A stretch of 64,000 bases of DNA from Rhizophagus clarus (GCA_015698045.1 BLAL01000047.1:1-64000), one strand, 5' to 3'; shown: positions 1 to 13,322, counted from the first letter of the stretch. Program-made: numbers and translations. Notes: generated from the letters alone by a model not told the origin.

Positions 1-2
1 AA

Positions 3-176
3 GGTGATAGCTCTGTAAGTGAATATTTTGAGTCAATAAAATTGTATGCTATAGCCCAGAATGAGGATTTGGATCATATAAATATTAAAGTAGCATTTAT
101 TCTTGGATTAAAACTAGATTATGCAAAGCGTGCTAAAGAGTTTGGATTTGAAAAAAACATTAAAAGAGATAGTTGA
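3..176 (+). pseudogene. Gag-like retroelement fragment, truncated at window edge
   Basis: An open frame enters from the left edge and ends at TGA (174-176). It reads SVSEYFESIKLYA, then DHINIKVAFILGLKLDY and KRAKEFGF. An acidic/amphipathic stretch followed by FILGLKLDY resembles the capsid-like part of fungal Gag proteins, where a helix is followed by an F-x-x-GL motif. That resemblance is only a family-level impression. No start, protease or reverse transcriptase is visible, and downstream DNA is non-coding, so this is probably a relic or the end of a gene lying outside the window. Confidence 0.3.
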
Positions 177-396
177 ACATTTAGGTAGGTGATCGATATT
201 AGCTGTTTTTTTTTTCAGGTACGGTATTCTATGGATAGGTCCTGTAATATTGCTATTTCTTAGGCATAGCCCAATATCGATGACTAATATGAGGATGGTA
301 TGGGGGGTATATATAGGGGATCATACTAGGTGATAGGGTTTTTTTTTTGCATATCTACTTGGACTTTAAAGTGTGTCTGAGCTCGTTCCTGAAAAT

Positions 397-630
397 GGGA
401 CAGATTGGGCCAGATGGGACACATTTTATACCCGAATTTCAAAAGTTTTTTCTGGGAAAGGTGATCTGATTTTTTTTTTAAATTCATCTGTCCTACTGTC
501 CCATCTGTCCTATACTCTCCTTTCTTATTCGTTTTCTTGTTCTTTCCTTTGTTAGATTAGTAATTTGAGTAGTTATATATGGGACAGATGGTAGGACAGA
601 TGGGGTATTTTTTGGGACAGATGGGGGTAT
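397..630. repeat. GGGACAGATGG inverted-repeat block
   Basis: The motif GGGACAGATGG recurs at about 405, 580, 595 and 615. Its reverse complement, CTGTCC/CCATCTGTCC, occurs at 488-513. The two arms form an imperfect inverted repeat around a T/C-rich centre, as in a small foldback element. The short ATG-less frame across it is not convincing coding sequence. Confidence 0.5.
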
Positions 631-659
631 GGTATGGAAATGGTATTTATCCATGGTAT

Positions 660-860
660 TGTTAGAGACGCGCCGTGAGGCGCTGGAGCCTAACTGGAAG
701 GGGATCTGATAGGGTTTCCCACGGAGGGGGGATGTATAGGGGCTTTAGCCACCGCTGGGCTCAGCCCGGCACCGACGACACAATTTATTGCCGTACATAT
801 GTTCGTGAAAAATATGTTTGCATGGCAATAAATATCGATGGCGAAACAAGCAGGAACAAT
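660..860. other. GC-richer block of unknown nature
   Basis: This block is clearly richer in G+C than its surroundings and contains a perfect 9-bp inverted pair, TTTATTGCC (784-792) and GGCAATAAA (824-832). It may be a piece of a dispersed repeat or recently transferred DNA. No protein frame is convincing. Confidence 0.3.
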
Positions 861-1145
861 TGAGAGACGTAAGACCTGGCACACCTTTTTCCTTTTCAAG
901 ACGATTCATTACAGCACAGGCCTCTTTGATGATTAATTGTTAAAACGGGAAGGGGAACTTTTGGATTTCTTCAAGAATATCATCATCAACATCATAGGTG
1001 AATACTTTCTTGCTAAGAAAATCAAAGGATGCACTTTCAGCTTTAGATCTTTTTTTGCAATCGATATTAACAATCCCATGAACGGCACCTTAGATTATAA
1101 AAAACTTTGGGTTAGGCATGCAGTCAAAATAACCAAAAAAAATCA

Positions 1146-2545
1146 TTACATACCAATCAAACCGTATAACGAGGATATTACTTTCTCTAATTTACTATGA
1201 AAAGATTCTATCGAGTTTGTTGACGTGACTTGTAAAAGCAGGGGGGAATGTTGACGAGCCCATAAACCCCATTTTTCTGTATTTTTCGCATAATTCCTTT
1301 TAATATAATTTTGTATAGAAGGAACAGAACAATGATTGATAGCATCTTGAATAAGACTTTCGCATCCAATTTTTGTTCTTTTATGCATCACCACGATCAT
1401 GATATCTTAAGATTTTTTTTCATAAATTCTTTGCATTCACGTTCTCATAATATAGACAACACAAAGAAGAACCTGGCACTCTTGCTCACCAGCGGCCATG
1501 CCGGGAAAACTCTTTGTAATGCTCTTGGCTTTGATATTACTCTGATCAGAAAGTATGTAACGGGAGACCAATGATAACACTTGTTGCGAATTATTGTTAA
1601 AGCTTCTGCAACTGTGTCCGCGTCCTCACTGCTTACGAAAAAATGGGCGCCTACATTCCAACATCTGTAAGTGTTACGAACATAAAGAGTAAATAGACGC
1701 CAGTCGTACCGGTTGGTCTTATGTGTTGAATCCATAAGCGTCAACCACCTGTGACGTTCAAGTTTCTTTAGTTGTTCTGAATGCGCAAATACAATATCTT
1801 TAGTCGACCGTTGAGAGATACGATAACTTTTAACACGATACCCCTGCTCTGTTAAAAAGGAAATAGACTCTGAAATATCTAATCTTAAATCCACATTTCC
1901 AATAAGATGAGCTTCTGTAGGCCCATGAACTTTATATTTGATATTTGCCACTTCTTTGCACCTCAGTTCGCGCGCACATTCACCAAGACCTAACTCTAAT
2001 GTCGCGTATTCCTTGATGGCAGATGTGATTGCTGGAGGTGAATAATTTTTGTCTGCTTCTATTTCAACTAAACTTCTAATGGCTTTTGGTCATTTTATCC
2101 TATTGATTTCTGATAAAGAATGAGTATAGTTTGGAGAGTTTTTGTATCGTTTTACTTGAACTACGTTTAAAGAAGCTATCCAGGAAATTTCAATCATCGC
2201 AGAACATATGCCAGATGGCCGTATCTTGGTTATTCTGCGTTTTTCGTTTTTGATATTTTCTTTTTGTCGGGTGCTTGATTCGCGATGCTTCATAAAATGA
2301 CAGGCGAAAGTTTTTCAAATATCACCGTTCACATATTCATACGAGTCCCATTTCGTCCAAATATTCAAAACTAATGGCCACCACTTATCGTTAAAATCCT
2401 CCATTGGAATTTCTAAAGCACGGTCTACATCAAAAAGATGATTTCATTTTTCGTCTGTTATGAGATTTGTTGTTAACATTATAATTAAAGGAACGGAAGC
2501 TGAAGGCGTAGGGGTGACAGCAAACAGTGAAGAAGTAGTGGACAT
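1146..2545 (-). pseudogene. MULE-type transposase, broken
   Basis: Minus-strand frames chain from an ATG at 2543-2545 down to 1146. The N-terminal part (MSTTSSLFAV...) is interrupted by TGA at 2444-2446 and TGA at 2315-2317, both between otherwise coding-like residues. The centre carries LTLMDSTHKTNRYDWRLF, which matches the first catalytic Asp region of MULE/FAR1-like DDE transposases, followed by a CWNVGAHFFVSSEDADTV segment. A frameshift near 1560 removes the second Asp region from frame. The last frame (KTEKWGLWARQHSPLLLQVTSTNSIESFHS) resembles the region after the third catalytic residue, with STNSIESFHSKLK typical of MULE proteins. The C-terminal SWIM zinc finger is not visible. Family assignment is by motif only; the element's terminal repeats were not found. 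Confidence 0.7.
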
Positions 2546-2559
2546 AACAGCAACAGAAT

Positions 2560-3530
2560 GGTGAAAAATTAAGATTATTTTTTATTTAACACGAGAAGAA
2601 AAGGAAATAAAAAAATAAAAATAAAAAAAATAGATTGTGTAAAGCTGATAACAATTAAACCAATCATTGTTAATTTCTGATAATCTTCCGGTTAATCCCA
2701 AAATCAGATCACGTGATTTGCCCCTGCTTTAGATGACCCCATATTGGAAATTTATATAGTGTCTTTATATAAATCTGGATCCCTGTATTATATGTATTCT
2801 TTGGGGTCCTATCGTAGTACTATTGTAGTATGAATTAACAGTCTAAAATCTCAATTTTGTGATGCAATTTTCAAAATTTTTTAAAGAGAAAGTAATATTT
2901 TATAAAATCACCTGAAATTAAGCATCCCTATAGACTATAGTAAAAAAAGAGTGCTTAATTTCAAGATTATACAATGCAATAACCTTCTTTTTGGTATAGT
3001 CAATAACGATGTAGTATATTATTCACTCTTGTTGATCACAGTTAGAATATCAAATAAAAATTAGATTGACTTTATGGTCGATAATAATATTTATATAACC
3101 TATTTATAATGAAACTCTGTAAAATGTAAAAATTTGAATATTTTATAAACTAATCTTTCATTCATGCTATAGTAATTAAAACAATAAAATTTTCCTGATT
3201 TCAGGAGGAAAGCATCCATTACTAGTGCCACGCTACTTTCCTGACAATAAAATCAAAGGACTTGTTAGATGATCACACTAATATTCATGTAACGTACTAT
3301 AATACTCCTCATTAGACGATCAAGCTAATGGCATCAATTTAACATATCAGAATAAGGTTTAAATTAACTAAAGACAGTACTCTCAAATATTAATTAAAAT
3401 GCAATTTCCTTCCATTAGTTAAATATAATAATTATTGATTTTATTAAAAGAGAGTCAAAAACTGAGGGTTTCCTCTCGATTACAGGTTGTATTTATAATA
3501 TTTTCTATTCTAATGATGTAACTGTATTAC
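2560..3530. other. AT-rich intergenic stretch
   Basis: No gene was recognised. There is a hairpin with 11-bp arms (GAAATTAAGCA near 2926 and TGCTTAATTTC near 2953). Confidence 0.4.
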
Positions 3531-3710
3531 ATTCTATCTCTTTCTATTGCCAAGACTTTCCAGGCCTTTCTAATGATATAATTGTATTTCTATCTCTTTC
3601 TATTGCTAAGACTTTCCAGGCCTTTCTAATAATGTAATTATATTTCTATCTCTTTCTAATGATGTAATTATATTTCTAGTTCTTTCTAATGATGTAATTG
3701 TATTACAGGT
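3531..3710. repeat. Tandem repeat, about 56-bp unit
   Basis: Two adjacent units begin with TTTCTATTGC at 3541 and 3597 and share the core AAGACTTTCCAGGCC. They are followed by shorter sub-units containing TCTTTCTAATGATGTAATT. The block is pyrimidine-rich and non-coding. Confidence 0.75.
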
Positions 3711-3850
3711 TATATTTTCTATTCTAATTGGTTAATAAGTGATTAATTTACTATTAAGATCTATTTTACACTTTATAATGGTTAACTATTTACTAATACT
3801 ACTTTCAATTATCTATTTTTAAAAAGTTGTTAATTGATTAAAATTGATTT

Positions 3851-4185
3851 CTATTTATCTTTAGAGGAAAGTAAATCCATTAAAAATTGATCTGTAAGTG
3901 GATCATGTTTTGTATGGGTAATCGATTCAAATACTATATCTAAGTTGTCATTAATTTTGACGTCTGTGAATAATTGTGTAATAGAAAAATCGCAAGAAAT
4001 GTTTAGGTTACTATATGGAACGTTTAAACAAGTACCTCCCATTTGAGTTATATTTAATATTTGATTTGTTGATTGTCATTTATGATTGATTTCATCTCCA
4101 ATGGTTTCAGCAAAATTGGATTTACGAGCATGCTCCATTAAAATTTTGTATGTATTTGAAAAAATTTTTGATGTAAATTTAGAAA
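3851..4185 (-). pseudogene. Unknown fungal protein, C-terminal part with one in-frame TGA
   Basis: A minus-strand frame runs from about 4185 to a TAG at 3851-3853. It includes KILMEHARKSNFAETIGDE, then TGA at 4076-4078, then QSTNQILNITQMGGTCLN and finally FLMDLLSSKDK. Composition and codon use look coding on both sides of the stop, so one nonsense change or a missed short intron is likely. The product is not recognised. No start could be placed, and the 5' side merges into AT-rich DNA. Confidence 0.45.
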
Positions 4186-4953
4186 TATTTCCCCAAAATA
4201 ATTTATTTATTTTTTTCTTCAAAAAATATTTGGGTTAAACATCAAAGAAGGGGTTAATTATATATATATAAATTTTTATTTTATTTCTTATTTTTTGAAC
4301 TGTATTTCTAACTTCTTAATTATACTAGTAACAATTTAGCAGTAAAAAAAAAAATTTTTATGGTTTTTTTATTTAAATATATATTAAAATTCTAATATAA
4401 AATTATATAAAAAACTAGCCAGTAGGTTTTTTTCTAGTACCCACGATAGGGATATTATCAGCACGATCGTGTGACTAGGTTGTTAAAACTTTAATTGGTT
4501 AAAAAAATGTGCGACATTTATTTCTTGTTAGTGATTGATTTTATTTCATAAAATAATCTTTATGAATAAACAATGAATGTATTGTATGATATTAAACAAT
4601 TGATGAAATTAAGATGGTAATATGAAGAAATATAATTATTTTTCTTTTTTAATATTTGTGGAGAGAATTATCTTTTTATATAAATCATAAATAAATGTTT
4701 GTTAGCAGTAATTAGTTGATATATAATATGAGTTTCGTCATTAATTGAGTCAAATAGGTTAAATAAATAATTTGTCAATAAGGATATTATGAAAATAAGG
4801 GAGGATTCATTCTAGATATAATTTCCAATAGTTGGTATTCAAGGATTATATTAAGATCGGCCATGAAAGCGGACTATCAAGATGAGATATGCCTACATTA
4901 CTCCATATATACATATATATATATATAAAAAAGAACAAAATAAAGATAGAAGA
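4186..4953. other. AT-rich intergenic stretch
   Basis: Nothing was recognised apart from a short TA microsatellite at about 4908-4926. Confidence 0.4.
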
Positions 4954-5188
4954 GAATGAAAAAAAAGGTGAAGAGGAACGAAAAAAAGGTGAAGAGGAAC
5001 GAAAAAAAGGTGAAGAGGAACGAAAAAAAGGTGAAGAGGAACGAAAAAAAGGTGAAGAGGAACGAAAAAAAGGTGAAGAGGAACGAAAAAAAGGTGAAGA
5101 GGAACGAAAAAAAGGTGAAGAGGAACGAAAAAAAGGTGAAGAGGAACGAAAAAAAGGTGAAGAGGAACACAAAAAGGTGAAGAGGAAC
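4954..5188. repeat. 21-bp minisatellite, 11 cores
   Basis: The core GGTGAAGAGGAAC recurs at 4967, 4988 and onward every 21 bp up to 5156, then once more after 20 bp at 5176. An A7-type run separates the cores. Because 21 is a multiple of 3, both strands stay open (for example a GEEERKK heptad on +), which explains long spurious frames here. The near-perfect copies imply recent expansion. There is no evidence of a gene. Confidence 0.95.
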
Positions 5189-5199
5189 AAAAATAAAGA

Positions 5200-5870
5200 C
5201 AAAAGGGAATAAAAATAAAGATATTTCAGAAAAAACCAAAAATAAAGAGAAGAAAACAAAGATGAAAAGAAATAAAGGTGAAAGAAATAAAACAAAAATG
5301 AAGGAAATAAAACGAAGATGAAGGGAATAAATAAAGAAATGAAGGAAACCAAAGGCAGATAAATAAGAAGAAAGAGAAAGTGGATGAAAACAAAAGATAA
5401 CAAAAAGAAAATCCAAAATCCAAAACCAATAAAGAAGAATAGATAAAGTTAGTAAAAACAAAATATAAAAAGCAAACAAAAAAGAAAAAAAAAGAAAAAA
5501 GAAGCATACCCTATTCATAAAACTGAAAGGTTAAAGATCTAAAAAAAAAAGAAATTGAAATGAGAAGAAAACTAAAAGCAAAAGAAAAAAAGTATAAAAA
5601 ACGAAATATAAAAAACTAACACAAAAATAAGACGAAAAGTATAAAGAAATACCATACCTTTAACACAAAATCGGAAAACTTAAACCTAAAAGAAAGAGAT
5701 AAATTAGAAATGAATGAAGAAAAATAAGAAAAAAAAACGAAAAAAAACATACTTGTGAAACTAAAAAATCTTAAAAATCCTAAGATAAAAGAAATGAAAA
5801 AAAAATTAGAAATGGGAATAAGAAGGAAAAATATAAAGAAATGGAATAAAACAGTAAACAACATACCTAG
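5200..5870. other. A/G-rich low-complexity tract
   Basis: The plus strand is almost entirely A and G, with only scattered pyrimidines, and it continues the composition of the adjacent minisatellite. The long minus-strand frames rich in F, L and S are compositional artefacts. Confidence 0.7.
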
Positions 5871-6306
5871 TTTTTGTTTTATTTAAAAGAAAAATGTCGT
5901 GCCTAAAAAAAAGATTATCTATAACAAATAATTACATTGATCAGCCAATAAAATTTGTTTGTTCATGTGATTATAGTAAGGGTCGCCGTGGTGACCGGGG
6001 TCGCCAATTCCATTTTTCCTTTTTTTTTTATTCAAATTAAAAAAAAATGAAATATTTCATTTTTTTCTTTTTATTTAACAGAGTTTGTTTACATATTTGC
6101 TAAGATTATTACAAAATGTTTGACGAATATATCCTTATAAGGGTGATCATTTGATGTATACTATAACGTATAAAGGAATTTTTTTTAAATTTTTTTTTTT
6201 TGATAACAGGTTTATTTACATAATTTATTTAGTGCGGAAAAAAAGATTATTATGAAATATAGAATAAATCTATATAAGGAAGATCATTTGAAATTCAATG
6301 TTTGTT

Positions 6307-6308
<2 letters not shown>

Positions 6309-6348
<40 letters not shown>
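6309..6348. repeat. Homopolymer T run (40 nt)
   Basis: Forty consecutive T on the plus strand. It could be the tail of a minus-strand retroposed sequence or simple slippage, and its length may be assembly-dependent. Confidence 0.9.
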
Positions 6349-6349
<1 letters not shown>

Positions 6350-6854
6350 TATCTTGTAATAAACATGTAACGAAAAAAAATTTTTATTTTTATTATATAA
6401 TAAACGTCTGTTCGTCAGGAGGGTGGGTGGGCAAAATACTCTATCTTATATTCAAGATTCGGATTCATTATTCCTAAGAACTAAGAATTAAATTCGCAAG
6501 CAAAGTTTTCTAGTAGATCATAACCAAAAAAGAGTATACCTGGCAAGTGTTTTGATGATCATTCAGCCGGGACTTTATGGGTTACATTATTCTAAAAAAT
6601 ATAAAAAATAAACTGTATCACCAAATTGAACAGCACAACAGATTACCGAATAGGAAAATTTTAGCATCTGTTTTTTACACTACGATAAAAAATATTTTTT
6701 AAAGTTGCAAGTATTTTATATACTGTATATAAATGTTTTTTTTTTAAATTGCAAGTATTTTGTATATGTAAAGATTTTTTTGGAAATTGCAAATATTTTG
6801 CATAAAAGAATAAAATTGATATTGTTTATTGTTTATCGGATAACCGTTTCAATA

Positions 6855-7030
6855 ACCGATGTTGGACAATTTCCCAAATCCCAATTTCCCAAATTCCCAA
6901 TTTCCCGAACTGACCATTTCCCAAATGCCAATATCCCGAATGCCAATATCCCAAATGCCAATATCCCAAATTCCCAATATCCCAAGTTCCATTATCCTGA
7001 ATCCCTAATATCCCGAATCACTAATATCTT
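6855..7030. repeat. Degenerate minisatellite, CCCAATATCCCAAATG type
   Basis: Repeats of the form ATATCCCAAATGCCA and TTTCCCAAATTCCCA run head to tail with a period of about 13-16 bp. The C-rich strand is plus. No gene frame is convincing. Confidence 0.85.
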
Positions 7031-7059
7031 GAACATATCTTTTTTTTTTAATTCCTTAT

Positions 7060-7420
7060 TATGAACGCCAAAGACAAAATAATATCCATTTAGTAACATC
7101 TTCAACTTAGAAACGTATATATCTATACATATAAATCACTATTTTTCAAGTGAAACCTATCTAATACAGAAATATTAAAATAAAATAAAATGAAAAAGAA
7201 AATAAAATAAAAAAAAAGTATCAAACAATTTTTTAAAAAGAAATCAAAGACTTAAAATCATTTATAAAGTAAAAAATACTATTAATAATTGATAATTCTG
7301 TATTATATAATTAATAATTTATCAAGAAAAGTACATTATTCATGTAATTATTGTATTACACTAGCAACTTCAATATTAATTATGGTAAAAATATTGTAAA
7401 CATGCATAATCAAGATTTCA
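7060..7420. other. AT-rich spacer
   Basis: No feature was recognised. Confidence 0.4.
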
Positions 7421-7421
7421 T

Positions 7422-7485
7422 ATTTACGGCTAACTACACTTTTTAAAATAATAATGTAGTTAGCCGAAAATATCTAGCCGTAAAT
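7422..7485. repeat. Small foldback with ATTTACGGCTA arms
   Basis: ATTTACGGCTA (7422-7432) is matched by its reverse complement at 7475-7485. Inside is GTAGTTAGCCGAAAA, which is also the terminal sequence of the MITE at 12580-12679. A further degenerate relative follows to about 7620, ending in CTACACCATTATCT. Confidence 0.6.
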
Positions 7486-7939
7486 AGTAGTGGTTGAATG
7501 AACAGAATATTCAAAGATCAACAAGGATTTTTTTTTGGCTAGGTGTTGTTAGCCGAAACTTTACTGTGCCTTTGGCTAAATTTTTTGGTTAACTACACCA
7601 GTACTACACCATTATCTAAAATGTTCATCTTGATATAAAGATGAATTCAACACAATAAATTTTAATCACTAGTTGTTGCAATACCACCAAATTACTTTTA
7701 ATTTTTTGTAGAATTCAGTCCATTTTTGGGCTTTGGGAAGACTTTAATTTCAGGTTTTTACATGAATTTTGATAAGTAAATTTATTAACCAAATTTATCA
7801 TTATCTATTTTTATAAATAGTCTGAAAAATGTAGGGAGATGTTAACAAATGATCGGCAAAAAGATCAGCAATAATGTGATAATATAATGATGTCCGCCCT
7901 GTTTTGGGTAGTACCATTGGGATTATTGACCAACTACCC

Positions 7940-8020
7940 TGGATGCATCTAGGGTAATACCTTAGATGTATCCGGGGTAGTTGTTCATAAATTCTCCAGG
8001 GTACTACCCGAATGCATCCA
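7940..8020. repeat. Inverted repeat around GGATGCAT
   Basis: The left arm TGGATGCATCTAGGGTAAT (starting at 7940) pairs with the right arm ending GAATGCATCCA (ending at 8020), with few mismatches. Additional GGGTAGT/ACTACCC copies extend the structure to about 7905 and 8035. It is probably a foldback MITE. Confidence 0.6.
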
Positions 8021-9910
8021 GGATAACTACCCGGGGTTTTTGATCAATACGGCACTTCATATGATTGTCGGTGATATCATGTATGCAGTGATTGTGTTTA
8101 TGATCAACTGATCAACATAGTTGCATTTTGCATAAACATTACGCCTACATTAACGAAGGCATTTAAAAGAAAATTATCTTTTTAAGAAGAAATTTGATGT
8201 AATTATATATTAATGGCTCACAGTAATAATAAAGGTAAAAGGCATATAGCATGATTATTTAATAGAAATAGAATTATTCAAAATTTTATATCAAATTTGC
8301 CAATATAATAAAAATAATAAGTTTCAAGCAACGCCAAGGAACTTAAAGGTAAAATATGCTAAACTTAATTATTATACAAAAATTATTTGTAAATAATATT
8401 CGGTTTAAATAATTTAGCTCGTAAGTTAATGGGTTGCCGTAATTCTTATAATTTAAACAATAATGGTTTTTTTATTTTATATAACATTAATAATTAATAA
8501 TACTATAGTTGGTAAGTTACCGGCCATTTATTTTTTTACTTTACTTTATATACACTTAAGATAACTAAATTCTTTGTTAAATAATTATTTAATATCATAG
8601 ATGGTAAGCTACAATATTTATTATACCATATTTATTACATAATAACCATGACCGATTCAAACTAACTATACTCTTTACTTAAATGTATGATTAGATTGTA
8701 AGTGATATTTAATTTTCAGTATATACTTTATAATAATATTTGCATTTAATTAATTAATAAATAATACTACAGGGTGTAAGTTATATGTTATCTATATCTG
8801 TCATTTGTATGATATAATTAACTAAGTTCTTTATTTAAAAAATTATTTAATAATATAATATGTAAGATGTTTATTTAATTCTATTATTATATATACTAAT
8901 ATATATAATTTACATTAACCCAATTCTTTATTTAAAAATTTAATAATATAGTGAATAAATTATTTATTTATATAATTCAAACTAAATTCTTTATTTAAAA
9001 CTGAAATTATTTGGTAATTTATTTCAGATGGTAAGTCGTATTCTATTATTACATATTTATATAATATTTATGTATAATTTAACCTAACTAAATTCTTTGT
9101 TTAAAAAATTATTCAATAATGTAGCTCGTAAGTTATTTATTTATTATTACGTATTTATATAATATTTATATAACTAAATTCTATTTAAAAAATTATTTAA
9201 TAATATAGGGTGTAAGTTAATTAATTAATTTATTATTACGTATTTATATAACGTTTGCATATAATTTAAACTAACTAAATTCTTTATTTATTAGCTTGTA
9301 AGTTATTTATTTAATTCCATTATTACATATTTATATAATACTTATAAATAATTTAATAATTCTTTATTTAATAATATAGGGTGTAAGTTATTTGTTTAAT
9401 TCTATTATTACATATCTATATAATATTTAAATATAATTTAAACTAACTAATTTATTTATTTAAAAAATTATTTGGTAAATATTTTAGATGGTAAGTCATA
9501 TTCCATTATTACATATTTATTATATCTTATTTACATATAATTTAAATTAACTAAATTCTTATCAAAAAAAATATAGCTCGTAAGTTATTTATTTAATTCT
9601 ATTATTACATATTTATATAATATTTGCATATAATTTAAATAACTAAAATTTTTATTTAAAAACTATTTAATAATATAGCTCGTAAGTTATTTATTTGATT
9701 CTATTATTACATATTTATATAATATTTACATATAATTTAAACTAATTAAATTCTAAACTATTTAATAATAATCTAGCTTGTAAGATATTTATTTGATTCT
9801 ATTATATATTTATATAATATTTACATATAATTTAAACTAACAAAATCCTTTATTTAAAAAAATTATTCGATAATATAGCTCGTAAGTTATGTATTTAATT
9901 CTATTATTAC

Positions 9911-10088
9911 TTATCACCTGGCTACTAATTGGTATTTAGGATTTTTTCCACCAGTTATAAACTGGCGGACCAATTTAGTATATCCAGGATGACAAAAAAG
10001 TTATTTACTATGCTATATGTAGTAATCAAATGAGTTATCATCCTTCGGATAATAACCCATTTATTTACTATTAGCATAGTAAATAACA
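9911..10088. mobile_element. Foldback insertion in the array
   Basis: Foreign sequence breaks an array unit. GTTATTTACTATGCT (10000-10014) is perfectly inverted at 10073-10087. The array sequence resumes at about 10089 with the expected TTACATATTT. Exact ends and target duplication are not certain. Confidence 0.6.
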
Positions 10089-12579
10089 ATTACATATTTA
10101 TATAATATTTACATATAATTTAAACAAACTAAATTCTTGATTTAAAAAATTATTTAATAATAGCGAGTATGTTATTTATTTAATTCTATTATTACATATT
10201 TATTTTAACATTTAATATAATTAAACTAATTAAATCTTTTATTTAAAAAATTATTATGTAATTTATTTTAGGTCGTAAGTTATGAGTTATTTATTAATTC
10301 TATTACTACAAATTTATATAATATTTACACATAATTTAAACTAACTAAATCTTATTTAAAAAATTATAGCTCGTAAGTAATTCTATTATTACATATTTAT
10401 ACAATATTTACATGCAATTTGAATTTAAACTAACTAAAATTTTTATTTAAAAATTTATTTGGTAATTTATTTTAGGTGGTAAGTCGTATTCTATTATTAC
10501 ATATTCATATAATATGCACTGTACATATAATTTAAACCAACTAATTTCTTTATTTACTAGATTGTAAGCTATTTGTTTAATTATATTACTACATATTTAT
10601 ATAATATTTATATATAATTCAACTAACTAAATATTATTTAATATGATAATTTATTTTAGTTGGTAAGTCGTATTCTATTATTGCATATTTATATAATATT
10701 TACATATAATTTAAACTACTTAATCCTTTATTTAAAAAATTATCAACAATATAGAGAGTAGGTTATTTATTTAATTCTATTACTAGATATTTGTATCACA
10801 TATTTACATATAATTTAAACTAACTAAATTCTTTATTTAAAAATAATTTAATGATATAGCGAGTAAGTTATTTATTTATTACTATTATTACGTGTTTATA
10901 TAATATTTACATATAATTAAATCCTTAAAAAATTATTTAATAATAAAGAGTGTAAGTAATTTAATTCTAATAATATATTTGTATAATCAAATAAACTAAT
11001 AAACTAACAATTCTATTTAATAATGATAATATAGCTCGTAAGTTATTTATTTAGCTCTATTATTATATATTTATAATTATTTACATGTAATTTAACCTAA
11101 TTAAATTCTTTATTTAAAAAATTATTTAATATCGATAAATAGGGAGTAAGTTATTTATTTATTTCTATTATTTACAATTTAAACTTACTAATTTCTTTAT
11201 TTATTAGATTGTAGGTTATTTATTTAATTTTATTACAACATATAATTCAAATTAATTAAATTCTTTATTTAAAAAATTATTTAATAATTTATTTTAGCTG
11301 GTAAAGTCGTATTCCATATTACATGTTTATGTAATATTTAACATATAATTTAAATTAACCAAATTCTTTATCTAAAAAATTATTTGGTAATTTATTTAGA
11401 TCGTAAGCTATAAGTTATTTATTTAATTCTATTACTACATATTTATATAATATTTACATATAATTTAAACTAACTAAATTCTTTCTTTAAAAATTTATTC
11501 AATAATTTATTTTAGCTGGTAAAGTCGTATTCTATTATTACATATTTATATAATATCTACATATAATTTAAATTGACTAAATTCTTGATTTAAAATTTTT
11601 TTAATAATTAAGGGAGTAAGCTATTTATTTAATTCTATTATTAAATATTTATGTAATATTTACATATGATTTAAACTAACTAACTAAATTCTTTATTTTA
11701 GTTGGTAAGTCGTATTCTACTATTATCATTTATTTATATTACATATTTTCATATAATTAAACTAACTAAATTCTTTATTTAGTTGGTAGGTCGTGTTCTA
11801 CTATTATTATATATTTATATTACATATTTACATATAATTTAAACTAACTAAATTCTTTATTTAAATATTATTAACAATATAGAGAGTAAGATATTTTTTT
11901 AATTCTATTATTACATATAATTTTAAACTAATTAATTCTTTATTTAAAATTATTTGGTAATTAATTTTAGTCAGTAAGTCGTTTTCTATTATTGCGTATT
12001 TATAAAATATTTACGTATAATTTGAACTAACTAAATTCTTTATTTAAAAATTATTTGGTAATTTATTTTAGAACGTAAGTTATAAGTTATTCATTTAATT
12101 ATATTATTACATATTTATATAATATTCACATATAATTTAAACTAACCAAATTCTTTATTTATTAGATTGTAAGCCATTTATTTAATTCTATTATCACACA
12201 GTTCATTATAACTTAAACTAACTAAATTCTTTATTTAAAATTATTTGATAATAGGGAGTAAGCTATTTATTTAATTCAATTATTACATATTACATATTTA
12301 TATATTATTTACATATAATTTAAATTAATTAAATTCTTTTTAATTTTTAATAATATAGGGAGTAAGTTATTTATTTAATACTATTATCACATATTAATAT
12401 GATATTTACATATGATTTAAACTTAACTAAATTCTTTATTTAAAAATTTATTTGGTAATTTATTTTAGATGGTAAGAATTGTTCTATTATTACATATTTA
12501 TATAATTTAAACTAACTAAATTCTTTTTATTTGGTAATTTATTTAAGATCGTAAGTTATAAATTATTTAACTAATTTTA

Positions 12580-12679
12580 ATAATGGTGTAGTTAGCCGAA
12601 AAACGGAGGGTTACCGATCATCCGGACCGGTTTAATCGCAGTAAATCCACGATGATTTTTCGGCTAATTACACCATTAT
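12580..12679. mobile_element. 100-bp MITE with ATAATGGTGTAGTTAGCCG ends
   Basis: The 23-bp terminal inverted repeats differ at one position. The core carries GATCATCCGG and TTTAATCGCAG, and a related core lies at 32158. The MITE sits inside an intron-like unit and leaves both flanking junctions intact. Confidence 0.8.
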
Positions 12680-13050
12680 CTAATTATATTATTACATATT
12701 TTATAATATTTCATATAATTTAAACTAACTAAATTCTTTATTTAAAAAATTATTTAATAAATAATACTATAGGGTGTAAGTTATTTATTTAATTAATTCT
12801 ATTATTATATACTGTATTTATATAATAATATTTACATGTAATTTAAATTAACTAAATTCTTTATTTAAAAATTATTTTGTAATCTATTTTAGATCGTAAG
12901 TTACAAGGTATTTGTTTAATTCTATTATTACATATTTATATAATATTTACCTATAATTTAAACTAACTAAATTCTTTATTCAAAAAATTATTAACAAATA
13001 TAGAGCGTAAGTTATTTATTTAATTCTATTATTACATATTTATATAAGAA

Positions 13051-13322
13051 AAATTTATTCCTCGTCAGAGTGATTATTCATCTCCTAAATTTAATTATAC
13101 AAATATAACAAACCGATCATTTATTGACCATTTCCAAAAGTGATATCACGTCATTTTTAATGATTTTTAATTTCATATTGCTTTCAAAATCTTAACTTAT
13201 AAGCAATTTTCCCTGCTCAACAAATTTATTTAGACTCCCAAGGGATATTTTTTTAAGTTTTTAAAGGCTTTAATTTAGGGGGTGAGGAATATCAAATCTC
13301 ACCTGAAGTGAGGAATAAATTT
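13051..13322. mobile_element. 272-bp MITE with AAATTTATTCCTC ends
   Basis: AAATTTATTCCTC (13051-13063) is perfectly inverted at 13310-13322. An internal GGGGTGAGGAATA repeats the end motif. The MITE lies inside one intron-like unit. No transposase frame is present. Confidence 0.75.

Noticed and set aside
675-899. Overlapping short frames in the GC-richer block
   Set aside because: No recognisable motif and no upstream or downstream exon; GC-rich DNA simply has fewer stops.
4846-5518. Long minus-strand frames rich in F, S and L across the minisatellite and A/G-rich tract
   Set aside because: They arise because the 21-bp repeat and purine-rich strand lack stop codons; composition is not protein-like and no splice or start context supports them.
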